Of a DNA stretch of 64,000 bases, positions 12,967 to 24,966 are shown in pieces (the first letter of the stretch is position 1; every line of letters starts with the position of its first letter). The stretch lies in assembly GCF_009870125.1 (NCBI RefSeq), contig NC_046679.1:25048001-25112000 (forward strand). The letters are read 5' to 3'. The DNA comes from Drosophila pseudoobscura. Its lineage: Eukaryota; Arthropoda; Insecta; Diptera; Drosophilidae. The translations under genes were made by a program, and so were the position numbers. The notes under the pieces are model-generated. The model was given only the letters and a program-made list of their open reading frames with translations, did not search any database and was not told the DNA's origin.

Positions 12967-15900
12967 TGAGCAAGAACGAACTGCCATAGAGAGAGCGCGA
13001 AACTACCAGAGACGAGTGAGTGCGACCGAGAAATAGAGAAACTTTTCACATTGAAGTGCATTTTAATTGCTTGTCGTTTTGACAACTTTTGAATTTTCAA
13101 GATTTTTTCCAGTTATTTCCTCCCACACACACTGCGGTGCTCTCGTGGAGCGAATCACCGAATCACACAATGAAGTTTCACGCTACGCTCTCACTCTCTG
13201 CGTATATCAATTTTTTTCCATCTTGTGGCTTTATTGATGCTTTTTTGTTGTTTTCTTAAGACTTTTTTGTTGCGGGCACAGCTGCTCGAGATATTTTTAG
13301 TTTTTAGCTTTAAATCCTAAGAAAACACCAATTGGAGATGTTCTCCATTATCGGGGCAACCGAAATAAGTATATTCCAACCGAAAATTACATTTTCTGTC
13401 TTAGAGCAGTTGCGCCAATCGAAAGACGAGCGAAGACGTCACGGGCGGCCAGGCGGGGCGAGCAGAGCGAGTGTTGAAAACTAACTGAAATGGAATTATT
13501 GCTTACGTTTCGACCCAAGTCCAATAAGAAAACCAGCGCACGCACGCAGAGACAGAGAGAGAGAGAGATCGAGAGAGCTAGCTCGAGTAGGGCAGATTCT
13601 GACTGGAGTGTGTGACAGTGACGCGTATGCAGCAAGTGCGCAAAGAGAGCGACATTGAGAGCATATAGTCCGCTCTCCCCATCTTCTCTCTCGCTCAGCT
13701 GCAGTTGTAAAAGTGCATGGCAGGCAGAGTTCTAACTTGAATTCCTATGCGCCTATAGATGTGTGTGTGTCAATGGGAGAGAGCGAGTGAGCGCCATGAG
13801 CTCGACAACAGTGCGACATGCCACATGGTGGAATGCAAATATGTGGAACATTTATATTCAGTTAATGCACGCAAATGAATACCCCTAGTGTAAGGCCAAT
13901 CTATTCCAGGATTTTTCTGTTAGGAAATATTAAATACATATATGTAAATGAAGCGCTGTGACAGCTTCCTACTAAATCAGTTTTCACTGTAGTCTAGTCT
14001 TGCTTCTATGAATGATGGGGTAGAGAGAGCAATACGAAGCTTCTCAGTTCTGCTGTTGATATCGTTTGTGTGTGTGCGTATTCTGTTGGGGGGGCCTAGT
14101 CAGAGTTGCATTTGGGTGTACAGCGATAACGATAGATGTGCGCGAGCTCGCAATGTTTTAAAATGTAATAAATAATGAGCAGGACAAGCATTAAATAATT
14201 ATAAATAAAATCCCTCTAATTGCATACATGAGCAATTCCCAAATTAAGACATACATATGTACGTTTTGTTAATTTGCCAAAAATATAAATGCGCTCATCA
14301 GGCACTGATATAGCCAGCAATTCGTCAATTGGACAAGATGACGTCACAGCGAATCGGTTTATTCTGTTGACGATGATTACCGCATACGATATATACTGAT
14401 AAGGCCTCAACAGCGGAGTAACCAGAGAGCGAGTGCGCTCTAAACCAGAGAGAGCTCTAGCTCTCTCCTGTTGTGTGTGGTGGAGCGGAGAAAGGGAAGG
14501 AGGGCAATGCGGCATTTCAGGGCAGAGGGCAGCATAAAATGCAGGAACAGGAAGAACAACAAAAACGTGCAGACAAAAATATTGGGTGCACTATCCCCTC
14601 CTACTCCCCCATACGCACGCACACACACACACACACCATTCCAAAATTATGCGCTTAATTGATATTGTGTGTGTGTGTGAGAGTGTATATCTGTGATTCC
14701 ACTTAAAGAAGGGTATAATGATAATAACTGACCAGATGCTTGTAACGTTAAAAGATATTCCAACTATACGTAAATGGCTGTGTCAAATAAGATACAAATC
14801 GGATTACTATATCAATTAACTATCGTAGGAACAATATATAGTCAAGGGTATCTTCGACTTCGACCTCCTGAAGTTAACTTTCCTTTCACATTTTTGTTCT
14901 TGTGACTGCCGTTGCAGTTTTCGCTGGTTTTCCTGTTTGTTTCACAGCTTGAAACTCTCCCTCCTCTCCTCTCTCTGTCTCTCTATCAGCCCCCTTGATT
15001 TGTGAAGTTCAGGTTCATTGCCTTGCATGTGCGGGGATTTATTTTTACTGTTAGATTTCGTTATAAGCCACAGCCGGTTGGAAAGTTCATGGAATGCATT
15101 AATTTCAAGTTCAAAAGCGAAAAGGATGCATGAAATGGATATGCGGCTGGAATGGGTGGTGGGGGAGTGTTTGATAGCCTAAAGTCACGGGACATGCAAA
15201 GGAAGCGATGTACAGTGGAGATCCATTACAAGAGCTGCATGGCTGGGACTCACATTCCAGGAATAGAACACAGGAGCTTGGAATACTCACATTTTGTATT
15301 ACTGGCGGCATCCTGAAACTCGTCTTCGGAAAACTGTTCCTCCTCCTGCCTCTTTCCAGGTAGGGACATTGTGGGAGCTCCTCCTCCTAATCCGGACTTC
15401 ATTTTGGCTAAATTATTAAACCCACTACTGGTGTACTGTGGCGTCTTGAACATGTCTTCCGACACTGGCGACAAGGCCCCGAAGTACTCCACAAACACAT
15501 CCTTTTCGTCGCGGGCACTGAGATGGGCCTGCTCCTTGGCGGACAGGGCCTGCTCCTCGACGACAGCGGGTGCATTGCCTTGGCGAGAGGCCGCCGGAGC
15601 ATACTCCACATGGATAGGCGGACGGGTGAGGTTTTGATGGGTGGGGATTGGTGGCGAGCTGGGAACTTGGGCCGGGGTCCGCGGGGACTTGAACGTAGTG
15701 GCCTCTTCAACCTGCACAGAGACGTCCACGTCCATGGCCTCGTAATCCTCGCTGCCCATGCTCTCTTCGGTGGCCTCCACTGCCGGCGAGGCATGCGCCT
15801 CCACACAGAAAGTGCGTCGGGGTTTGTCCTTTTCCAGGGAGAAAGTACGACGCGATTTGCTCTCTCCTGCCTCCTGCTGGTCCTCTGTGGACTTGATCAC

Positions 15901-18900
15901 GGAGAATGTGCGACGCTGTTGATCATCGGCTGCTCCCAGGGACACGGCAAACGTGGACAAATCTTGAAACGCTGTATCTTCATTTTGAGGACTGTGTTCG
16001 ATCCGTTTTCCGCTATCGAAGGTTACATCCTGCGGCTCCGGGGAAACTTCACCCATGGGCAGCGTTTCATTCAGATGACGCTGCTCCGGACTCGGCTGCG
16101 ACACTTGTATGATAACCGGCGACTTGGCAATGACTCCCGGCTCGCAAATGCTCAGCTTGCGCTGCGCCGTGGACTCTATGACGGCCTCCTCCAGGTAGGA
16201 CATCTCCTTTCGCTCGGCCGGAGCGTGCGGCGAGCGGGGAAAGTGCGCAGACTGCTCAGTCGGACCTTTAATGGGAAAACTTGGTGAATTGGGTCCTGTC
16301 GAGAGTACCTTGGGGTTGGAGAAGCTGCTGTCCAGCTCTTGAGAAAGGGGCTTGGTGGTTTGTTGCAACTGGCTAGGTGTAACGGCCACCACAGTCCCCT
16401 GATCGGGTTTTTTTTCTTCTGGGACAGTTGCCTTATCATCAAATCCTAGATCACCTTCATTAGCACTTAAGGGGAACTCTTTGAGCGCCAGGAACATCAG
16501 TTCCTCGGCAGTCTTTGGTCGATGTGTGGGTATGGGCGGGGATATGGGATACTCCACCCTGTTCGCCTGCAGAGTCGGAATAGGCGGGGAGAGCGGAGCT
16601 ACAGCTGGCTCTTCTGGTTTCTTCAAGTGTTCCTCTGCTGGGGATGGAACAACTTGCTCTGTTTCTATTTCCGGCTCTTGAGGCTGTTCCAGCTGAAGAC
16701 TCTGCTCGTGCTCGTTTTCCATGGAAATATGGCTGCTGTTCATTAACACAGGACATTCCTTTGGTTCCTGCTTTTCGAATTGTACCTCCTGAGGATGTAC
16801 TATGACCTTCTGATCGTGCAGTTGGCATATCTCTGAGTTCTGTGTCTTTTCTTGTGGCTCCTCCTGAAGCATTTGATCCATCGTAAGAGCTTTCACAAGC
16901 TGTTCCGTCTCCTGGCATGTCTGCGACTGCGCTGTCTTCTCCTGAGTCGATTGGTTCGGCTCTTGAGGAGGCTCAATTGCTGCTGGCAGAGCCACTTCCA
17001 GTTCCTTAGATAATTGCTTTTGCTCTTGGGAAGGATCAACTGCTGGCAATTGCTGCTCCGCTTGCTCCTGAGGCGACCCATTCTCCTGGAATAGACCAAT
17101 TGCTGGTAAGGGCACGTCTTGCTTCTGGCACTGCCCAACGGATTGCTCTGCCTCTGGCACTTTCTTTTCCAGCTGTGGAACTTCCTGCACAGGCATTGAC
17201 TGTGGCTGTGACTGCTCCCTTTCCAGGGGCACCTCTGTTCCCTCCTGCGGCGACTGCTGTTGCCTATGGTACAGCTCTTGACCCATACCGGGCGGCAAGA
17301 CATCACCGAGGAATTGCTGCTGCAGCAACTGATGATCCTCTGGAGCCAAGACATCCTTCAGCATTTCCATGGTTTCGTTGATTTCGTCCACATCCATGGG
17401 CTCGTAGCTGGTGTTGTGTGCAATACTGCCAGCCAGTGGATCACTGACTGTTTGCTCCAGCTGCTGCTCCAGTACATCGTTGAGGGCACTCGAATAGGCC
17501 TCCAGCTCTGAAGGATCACAGGAGAACTTTTCGCTGTTGAGAGACATGCACTCCACAAAAACATCCGCATCCGATTGATCGGCTTTCAGTTGGGCTGGAA
17601 ATCGATAGATAGTTGAGAGATTTTCCATTGGTTTTCAATCGGATCAGACTTACCCTCCATTTCGACACTGAGTGGAGCGAGCTCCGGTATCTCCTCCTCG
17701 TCGAACATCCCAAATCTAGGAGCCACTGGCTCAATCGCCAGGTCCTCTGATGGCGGTATGATCATTGCCGTAGCCAAAACCTTTTGTTTCTCCAAACTCG
17801 GCCTGACACTCTGCTTCACTGCCAGCGGACTCATCTGCCGAATGGAGAAGAAGTGGAGAAGATTTTTTCCAATTAGGTGCATAAAATCAAAGAAAATTAA
17901 TTGCTAATTTCGTGCATCGCGTGAGACATGAGATGACAGCAGAAACAACAATTCCTCCTCGAATGAAAAATTATGAAAATAAAGCAAAGAAAAATCAACA
18001 TAATCCAAACAATTGCAGACGTAAACAGCTCGAGATTATGATGAAGATGATGATGATGGGAAAGGGATGGTGCAGCAGCTGCTTTGGGTTTTTATTAGGA
18101 ATTTTTAACACATGAAAGAAGGATCCACAGGGGTGCAAAGAGAGACAGGGAACACGACCTGGTGACGGAAATAGGTGGCATCTGGGACCACACAACGAAG
18201 TGCCCTTCACCCTTTCTTTGAGTACAGATCTATGATCCTAAAATAAACCAAATTTGAGTGGGTCCTATTGCGCCTATTGTGCCTCGGCATGCACACGACA
18301 TGTATATTGTTTTAAACAAAGCTTCGCTTGTTGACAACTGCGTCTGGCACGCGCCACTTGTCGAAGAATAAATCTCAGAGCAAGTCTCCCGCATCAAGCA
18401 CATGACATGCAATTAGTGTTTGTAGTATTGGCATTCTCTTTTGTTGCCATCAATGTACTGTGTCATTTGGGAGCAGTTTGGGGCGATTACAAGTCTACCG
18501 CTGTCCTAAATGACTTATACCTCTAATTGGATACAAATATAATATTTTTCGAAGAAAGATCCCTCCGCTTAATCGATATTAGAAATCAAAATTGATCTGA
18601 TTCTCTTTGGAAGCCATTCACTCGATAAAATCTGCATGTCTAGGCACGATATAGCTAAACCACATTTACCACTGCCCGCACATTAGCATGTGAGAGAACA
18701 CTCACCCCGTCCGCATACCCATCTGCATCATCATCCTCATTCTCAACTTCTTCCCATCTCACCGACGGACAAGCAAATGTCATTAATTTAAAAAGCCACA
18801 GAACAGCGCCGGACAACAGAATACAGACCCGGGGCAGTGGCAGTGGCAGTGTATCTGGGTCGTTGTCGGCTTTTGTGCATTGCGAAAAGAAAATCCGAAC

Positions 18901-19643
18901 ATGCCGGGACCGGGTACGGGCACGGGTCCGAGTTTTGTCTACTACTCAGGGCCTTGGTGCAATGTTGTAAAAGCGAAATTTAATTAGAGCGCAATACGAT
19001 GATTACCATCAAGCTGCAAGGTTAAAGTCAGTCGGGAATGGCTGGGAAAAATGGGTGTGGGGTTATGATAGATTGGGATTTGGGAAACAAATAATTAAAG
19101 CCAAATGGAATTGGGGATAATTTGAGATTGAGAAGCAAATCAAATAAATGGAGAACTCTAAAAAATTCTACAAAACATGCGAATACATATTTATGAGAGG
19201 AAAAATGATGACCAGGATAACACCCAGTGAAAAATTCATGGGATTTCTTCAATTCCGAACGACTGACCCGATTTGGCTCAACATTTTTACAACGCAATAG
19301 CAAATCGCTCCAATAGCCCACAATCGACAATATTTTGACATACCTCCGCGCTCATGGCCTGCAAATGTTCCATTTCGTGGGCGCTAACTTGGCTCAGATT
19401 CACATTGACGTCAAGCAGGAGCTTTTGAATGCTCTCCCTAGCGCTGGGCAGCGGTTCCAGATCGCCCAGTTGAAGCAAATCCTCTGTGGCCACGACCGGG
19501 TGCACAGCCATGCTAGCCAATGCAGATGGGGAATCCTTTGGTTTGGAATCCGCCAACGACAGGCCGCTGTCACTGCTGCTGCTGTTGGCGTCTGACAGGC
19601 GAATGCTCAGGGGCCGTTTGATCATGTTCGTGATGAAATCCAT
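10071..19643 (-). CDS. tacc: Transforming acidic coiled-coil protein (D-TACC), ten coding exons
   Basis: TACC binds the XMAP215-family protein Msps and, under Aurora A control, stabilises microtubules at centrosomes and spindles (family knowledge). I read coding exons, in transcript order, at 19344-19643, 17654-17834, 15291-17594, 11228-11340, 11095-11159, 10960-11031, 10786-10890, 10556-10717, 10332-10481 and 10071-10266. All have GT-AG borders and matching phases, giving 1215 residues, the usual length for fly TACC. The large third exon encodes an acidic Gln/Glu/Pro-rich region with three SPPIPT motifs and three RRTF(S/C) motifs. The exon at 11228-11340 encodes the pre-coiled-coil KFDPLL motif. 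The last six exons encode the C-terminal coiled-coil TACC domain, which ends with a LLKICEELI motif. The start at 19643 follows a run without an acceptor site, so this is a first coding exon. Confidence 0.95.
11341..15290 (-). other. tacc: Large tacc intron (about 4 kb)
   Basis: This intron separates the acidic third coding exon from the KFDPLL-encoding exon. The donor is GTGAGT and the acceptor ends CTTCAG. It contains no coding exon I can support. It is rich in GA/CT and GT simple repeats and in GAGAG motifs (for example 12922-12962, 13555-13568 and 13780-13795). Such sites can bind GAGA factor, so an internal promoter for a short coiled-coil isoform is possible but unproven. Confidence 0.7.
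12922..12962. repeat. (GA)n microsatellite in tacc intron
   Basis: An uninterrupted GA run of about 40 bp. Neighbouring sequence to 13600 repeats shorter GA tracts. Confidence 0.9.
17835..19343 (-). other. tacc: tacc intron between first and second coding exons
   Basis: The donor is GTATGT after a GAG codon and the acceptor ends TTCGGCAG before an ATG AGT codon pair, both in phase 0. Because the next exon begins with ATG in phase 0, a transcript starting inside this intron could also initiate there. No other coding exon is visible in it. Confidence 0.7.
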
Positions 19644-21999
19644 GGCGGAAAAGTCGCCCCGTGTCTCAACGCACGATTAACCTTCTCGAGACGTTCCGTT
19701 CACAGTTTACGGTTCACTACTTTGCACTTAATTCCATAAAAATAAAAATGATCAAATTTCAGTGATTTTCCGTGTATGTTCCTTTGTCTTATTTTCCATA
19801 CGTATAGTATAGTCTGATGCTCTGATATGTTAGGGTTCGCCTACTTTGAAAATTTGACTTTTTCGATTGTGACTTTTTCTATTTTCTCTGATCTCATTAT
19901 ATGTACGTACGAGTACGTAGTACGTATAGCCGAGATTCTAGCGACCCGGCGCCGCGTGCGTTTCTCGCTGGCTTCGGTCCGTTCGGGTCTGTCTTTGAAA
20001 TCAATTTAAAATTATTTTTGTTTTCAATTTGCTCAGCGTCGTATATTTCGGTGCATTCATGTGTGTATTTTTATTTGTATTAGTGTTTGTGTTTGTGTTT
20101 GTCAGAGGAACGTCGCTGCCTGTTCGAGGGGCATACACAAAAACGATCCGGATGTGTTTCGGGTCTCGTGGGATTTTCAGCCCACATGGGCGCTCTGCTC
20201 TTCCCACTATCAGCGTCGTGCTCGTCTTTCCATGAGTAGCACACTTCCACTATCACTGAATAAACGTGAAATGAAAATTTAGACACGGCATGAGGATATC
20301 ACTGAAGGATTATAGTTCTTTAAGCCCTCATCAGCTGATATATTATAATTATCACTTCACAGATCGCCTATCGTCGAGATCCCCGATCACTTAAGTCACG
20401 TGTGGGGCATCTGGGGGCGAATAAATGCAATTCAATTAATAAAAGACACTTAATTGAACCTCCGACAATTCTATTGATTTCGTAAATGAGTGCACTCATT
20501 TGCCAGTGTAAAAACGATTCTACAACCCCGATGGATGTCAACCGTCTTGGGGGAATAACAGAGGCAAACTGAAAGGCCTCAAGATAGACAACACTCAGAC
20601 CCGTACCCAGACCAAGACTCAGACTGAGGCAATAGTGCAATACAATGCAAATAAACCGAAACCCAGTGCAAGACGGGGCAAAAATGGAGCAAAATTTCAT
20701 TGGCTAATGAATGAAAGTGTTAGACAGTCAGTTTCTGTTGGGGAGCCCTGTACTTCCCACAGTGTAGGTGTGTGTGTGTTTGGATGTGGATGCCAAGTGA
20801 CATGCAATCCCGTAGCCGGCTGGGCCCATTGTTGCGCATCGTGCACTCGAGGAAGTGCTCCACATTGCTCCACGGCTGACTTTGCATATTTTGAGAGAAA
20901 CGGAATATCAGATGATGGCAGAAGAGGCTGGGGCTGTGCGATGCGTGACAGGTGACAAGATATCATGTGATTTAACTGAAAAAAGCAAAGCCGAGTGGAA
21001 CCCAATCAGAAAATGGGATGTAAAGAGGAGCGAAGCTACGACTTGGACTGTAATTCGAATACTTTGTGTTCCCAACTAAAGCAAGCAAACAGGGAAAAGG
21101 CAGCTATAAAACATAAAATAGACTATAAATAGCCGAAAACAAATGCAGACAGCGACGACTGAAATGTGGGGGAGTCTGCAACCATATCCTCCTTCCAGAA
21201 CGACGTTGGTGGCAGAGGGAAGACACTTTTTGATCGCTTGTACAATGACCTTTTGGCCGGGGGTGTGCGACAGCACCCTTCAGGCCATTACACTTCCGAG
21301 AAAATCGCAGATCCCCCTGCCAGATGCACAGATTCCAACAGGGCGCGCCTCGTTATTCGGTTGTATATTATTTTCACTTTGGCCAAGTCAATTTTTGGCA
21401 AGCTTTGCCAACATCTGGACCCTGTTTCGCCGGCCCACAATGTAAAATGTCAAGAGCAGGAGGCGGCCAAAACGGGCAGATATTAATAGTATTTGTATAC
21501 AATATTATGCATTTAATGGATATTCATATTGCATACCAGAGTCTCTTGCCAAGAGTCCGAGTTCACTGATGCCTTGCCTGGTCTATTACCCATTTAGGCT
21601 GGTACTCCACTCAGCTGGTAAACGTCCGATCGCTGCCAGATATGGAACACACTGATCGGATAGGGGACGCAGCCCACTCATCCAGAGCAGAGGCGACAGC
21701 TGCCATAGGACCCATAAAAACAGCAAAAACAGAACATATACGACGAGCAGAAACAGAGAATTACTTGTAGCGCAGTACACAACATTCTGGAGACCTGTAA
21801 AGACCAGATGCATGCAGCGCGGGGGTGCATGGTCACGTCACAGAAGCCCAACAATGCCAATACGAACTTGCGGTGGGGACGCCGATGCCTCAACGGACCG
21901 ATCCATTTGCACATGATGGAAAGTGAATGTGTTTGGCTAAGTCGATCGAAGGGACACGCCCACAGCTGACTGAAGCTTGCAGACTGCGCATTGCCTTAC
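19644..21999. other. tacc 5' region between alternative first exons
   Basis: This segment holds no coding exon I can support. It should contain the 5' UTR and promoter of the long tacc isoform, just above 19643, and the intron of the isoform starting at 22092. Short tandem TTTGTG units near 20085-20102 and a few E-box-like CAGCTG sites are the only structure I noticed. Confidence 0.45.
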
Positions 22000-22092
22000 C
22001 TTACTGCCGCCATCGTTTTTATTGATCTCCCTCAAGGCACTGCGGCCGCCGGGACCGAAGCCCAAACTGTTGTCCGCCGAATTGAATTCCAT
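22000..22092 (-). CDS. tacc: Alternative first coding exon of tacc
   Basis: A 31-codon open exon starts with ATG at 22092, encodes a peptide beginning MEFNSADNSLGFG and ending KNDGGSK, and stops exactly at a strong donor (AAG|GTAAGG) in phase 0. The next compatible coding exons downstream on the same strand are the tacc exons at 17654-17834 (which begins in phase 0) and possibly 19344-19643. The peptide contains an SALREINK stretch, the sort of short N-terminal motif seen in TACC isoforms. It could instead be the first exon of another gene, but no other acceptor with open frame lies between it and tacc. I call it an alternative tacc start by position, phase and splice quality. Confidence 0.6.
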
Positions 22093-22249
22093 GGCATAGA
22101 TTGACCTCCAAAGTAACACGACGAGTGTTAAAAAATTACGTGGTGTGCACTTTGTATAACTACAATTAACAATAAATACACTAGACGCTGCTTAATGGCG
22201 CAATCTTTTTTTTCCAAAGTGCCGCTATAAGCAGTGTGACCCGCCGTCT

Positions 22250-22740
22250 ATAAGATATCTGGTCTGATCCTCAGAAATATACCGTCTCATTTTAAAAATA
22301 TACCGTAAATATACTGACGAATTCCAGTTCTGTTACACCACTAACCATGCAGTATATACCATACAGTATACTGTATGGTTAGTGGTTACACATATTCCTC
22401 GTTTTTGATATGCCGTCGAATATTACTGCCACATAATCATATCTAATTAATTAACCTATTTTCTTGACGGGTTTATTTTAAATACATGCTTTTATTTGAT
22501 TCCTTTCTATATCCCTTGTTCTTAAATATACCTTTGAAAATTAAATTTAATAGATTGATGAAATATTATAAAATATGCCATTATATACCGATATACCGTA
22601 AATATACCAACGGTTCAATTTTGACCTTAAAAAATACCGAAAACTATAAAAAACACCGTAAACGGACACCCTGGATATATGGTCTGATCATCAGAAATAT
22701 AACGAAAATACGACGCAAAATTTGAAATACACAGATGAAA
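22250..22740. repeat. ATACCGT-rich dispersed repeat, copy 1
   Basis: This block shares ordered phrases with 53130-53340 in the same orientation: CCTCAGAAATATACCGTCTC, TATACCGTAAATATACTG, AGTTCTGTTA and CATATTCCTCG. It is followed by a segment resembling 53409-53480 (CCACTTAACCCCCTTCTATT against CCACTTAAGCCCCCTCTATT). It is therefore a dispersed repeat, not unique DNA. It contains a nested MITE at 22339-22384. No coding capacity is seen. Confidence 0.75.
22332..22391. mobile_element. Palindromic MITE (46 bp) with 7-bp target duplication GTTACAC
   Basis: The 46-bp element at 22339-22384 begins CACTAACCATGCAGTATA and ends with the complement of CACTAACCATACAGTATA. It is flanked on both sides by GTTACAC (22332-22338 and 22385-22391). 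A related repeat at 53226-53232 carries a single GTTATAC at the equivalent place with no insert, which is an empty site. A second member of the family lies at 24849-24959. Perfect 7-bp duplications are typical of P-superfamily elements such as Galileo and 1360 (family knowledge), so an origin from such a transposase is the best guess. Confidence 0.85.
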
Positions 22741-23771
22741 AATGCGAACTTATCCCACTTAACCCCCTTCTATTTAAACAAGTGAACAGCTTGAGTTAAA
22801 CCGCTAAAAACAATACTGGTTTAACTAACGATTCTATCGTTTATACTATCAGAACGTTGCAAGCACAAATTTTAAACTGCTCTACATGGAAACTACACAG
22901 ATTTACACATTTAAAATAGTTGGAATTTTATTTCATTTACATGAATCTCAATCGGGTCAGTAAAAGTAGCGAATACAATATTAATTATTATAGAAACTGT
23001 TCAAAATTGTGCTGAAATTAATTGTAAATTACAAATTCTTGTTTCTCTAGTCGCACAAAAAGAAGTTGTTTCTCAATGCTGCTGTTACAGCGAATACTCG
23101 TCTTTTCACTCTTCATGCTATTACTTCCGCAGGCTTTACAACGAAATATTAACAATTACACACAAATCAAACATGTGGAAGATTTTTTTGTATTTTCTAT
23201 TGAATAAAATATCAGTGTTCTTTAAAATATATTCATTTTAAGTCGGAAAAACATATCATCAAACATAAATACGTTAAATTAAATATTATATATTTTATTA
23301 TAAACACTCAATACTGACACATTGGTATCATTTTTCTATTTCTTTCTCTTCTAATATAAACAAATCTTGTGTACCGGTGTTTGTGGTTGAAACGGCTGGA
23401 TCGATTTTTTTTATACCCGACACTCAAAATGAGTGTTGGGGTATATTAGATTTGTTATGCATTTTTTTTGTTTGTACATATGTATATGTATTTATATACT
23501 AACTAGTAGGTAGTAAAGTGTTTTATGACTTCTTAAAAGTAGGCTTAGACCCTTCGACGCTCATTTAACTATGACCCCATATTCGCATGCAGCAATATTA
23601 ATACTTGCAGCGCCTTCCTCAATATCTACCGCATACTTAAATCGCCAGTCGCAGATTATTTAGTTTGGGCCGGACCTCGGGAATATGACAATGGAATTGA
23701 AGAAGACCATCAATACTCGTACGTGAATAGAGATAGCTGGTACACTTGCTCAGCTAGGCCGTTCTAATGTT
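22741..23771. other. AT-rich repeat-derived DNA, no gene seen
   Basis: The segment has only very short open frames. Near 23410-23460 it carries a truncated mini-me/DINE-like end (TATACCCGACACTCAAAATG followed by GAGTGTTGGGGTATATTAGA). Confidence 0.5.
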
Positions 23772-24529
23772 TTAATCTAATAGCTTTTTTAAAACCTCAA
23801 GCTTCTCCCTTTCTATTTCTTCCAAAGCTTTGAAATGGCTGCTTTGCTGCTCTTTCATTTCTTTCAAAGTTTCAGCCACCGAATTCAAAGTTTCTGCTTG
23901 TAGAGAGCAGAGATTCTCCAAATTCAAAGGTGGAGCAGACGGGCGAGCACGTTTCGCTCTGGGCTCTGCTTCAGCTTCCGATTCCTCACCAAACCGGGTC
24001 GTCGATATTGGAGACAATGGCGATTCCTCTAATTGGTCTACCTCTTGCTTTATTGGTGTTCCAAAATCGAAACCTCCTCCTACTCCATTCACCATCGCAA
24101 AAAAGCCGCACAAGGAAGCAATCTCCTCCTCGATTGGCTGGATAGCCACCAGGGAGTATGGCTGGCCGCCAGCACTCTCGACCTCCTGCTTGTTTCGGAC
24201 CAGTTTCTTGCGTACCATAATTTTCCAGTCAGACCATACCTTTAAAAATAAACTAATATCAATCAAATACTCCAGGTAAACGTGCAAAACTTACCTTCTT
24301 CCACCCTGATGGATCCTTGGTTGGGGGTCCTGCTGCATTTAATGCTTTTGTCAGCTTTGACCATTTGGCATCTGCTGCTGCGCGGTCTCCTTTGACGAAA
24401 CCCCTGGCGATCTGCGGGTTGTCTTTCATAAACTCCACCATTATATCGTCTTGAATAGAAGTCTTATGCTTGCCCCTACAAATAATTAAGTGTTGAATTC
24501 CTTACATTCCTTTTATAAAATACTTACAT
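23772..24529 (-). CDS. Zeste-like Myb/SANT DNA-binding protein, start codon split by an intron
   Basis: Three exons give a 216-residue protein. Exon 1 ends at 24528 with the bases AT just before a strong GTAAGT donor. Exon 2 (24295-24475) supplies the G, so ATG is completed across the junction and reads on as MGKHKTSIQDDIMVEF. Exon 3 is 23772-24239. Residues about 8-75 resemble the Myb/SANT-like domain of zeste and of transposon-related regulators (MVEFMKDNPQIARGF, then a conserved KW..L...LN..GP..K....W and a VWSDWK). The middle is acidic, then RAKRARPS could be a nuclear localisation signal. The last 40 residues (LQAETLNSVAETLKEMKEQQ onward) form a predicted coiled coil. It sits among repeats, so it may be a domesticated or decaying element gene. 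All splice sites and the frame are intact. Confidence 0.75.
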
Positions 24530-24841
24530 ATTGATTCAATTGGTTTTAGTAAATCTGTCAGCAGTCGCTCAAAGTATTTTATTTTACTGGATTTTAATTT
24601 ATTGTTGACTAGGACTTTTATAAAAATACATTTTCACTTTAATATACCAAAACTTTCCATTTTGAAGCTATTTATGTTCTATTGTTATTAATTTAAATAA
24701 TCAGCTGGTACAGAAAATGGCATGGTGTGTGACCTAAAGAGGGGTGCCTTTTAGCAGACCAGTGCTTAGACCCGAAAAATACCGATTAATACTGGAAAAG
24801 CAGCCGATGGTATTGCCTGGGCACGAGCGAAATATTTTTAT

Positions 24842-24896
24842 ATTCTATCACTAACCATACAGTATATATATGCATACGTATATATATGTATGTATG

Positions 24897-24928
<32 letters not shown>

Positions 24929-24966
24929 CTGTATATATATGTATACTGTATGGTTCGTGATTCTAT
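24842..24966. mobile_element. MITE (111 bp) with 7-bp target duplication ATTCTAT
   Basis: The element at 24849-24959 begins CACTAACCATACAGTATATA and ends TATACTGTATGGTTCGTG, which is its inverse with one mismatch. ATTCTAT flanks both ends (24842-24848 and 24960-24966). The interior is almost pure TA/TATG repeats. It is the same family as the 46-bp element at 22339-22384, with the same target duplication length, and is non-autonomous. Confidence 0.85.

Noticed and set aside
13387-13635. Minus-strand frame with Leu/Ser runs opposite GA repeats
   Set aside because: It is produced by GA/CT microsatellites within the tacc intron.
15523-16287. A 254-codon plus-strand open frame
   Set aside because: It is antisense to the large acidic exon of tacc and has no domain or splice pattern.
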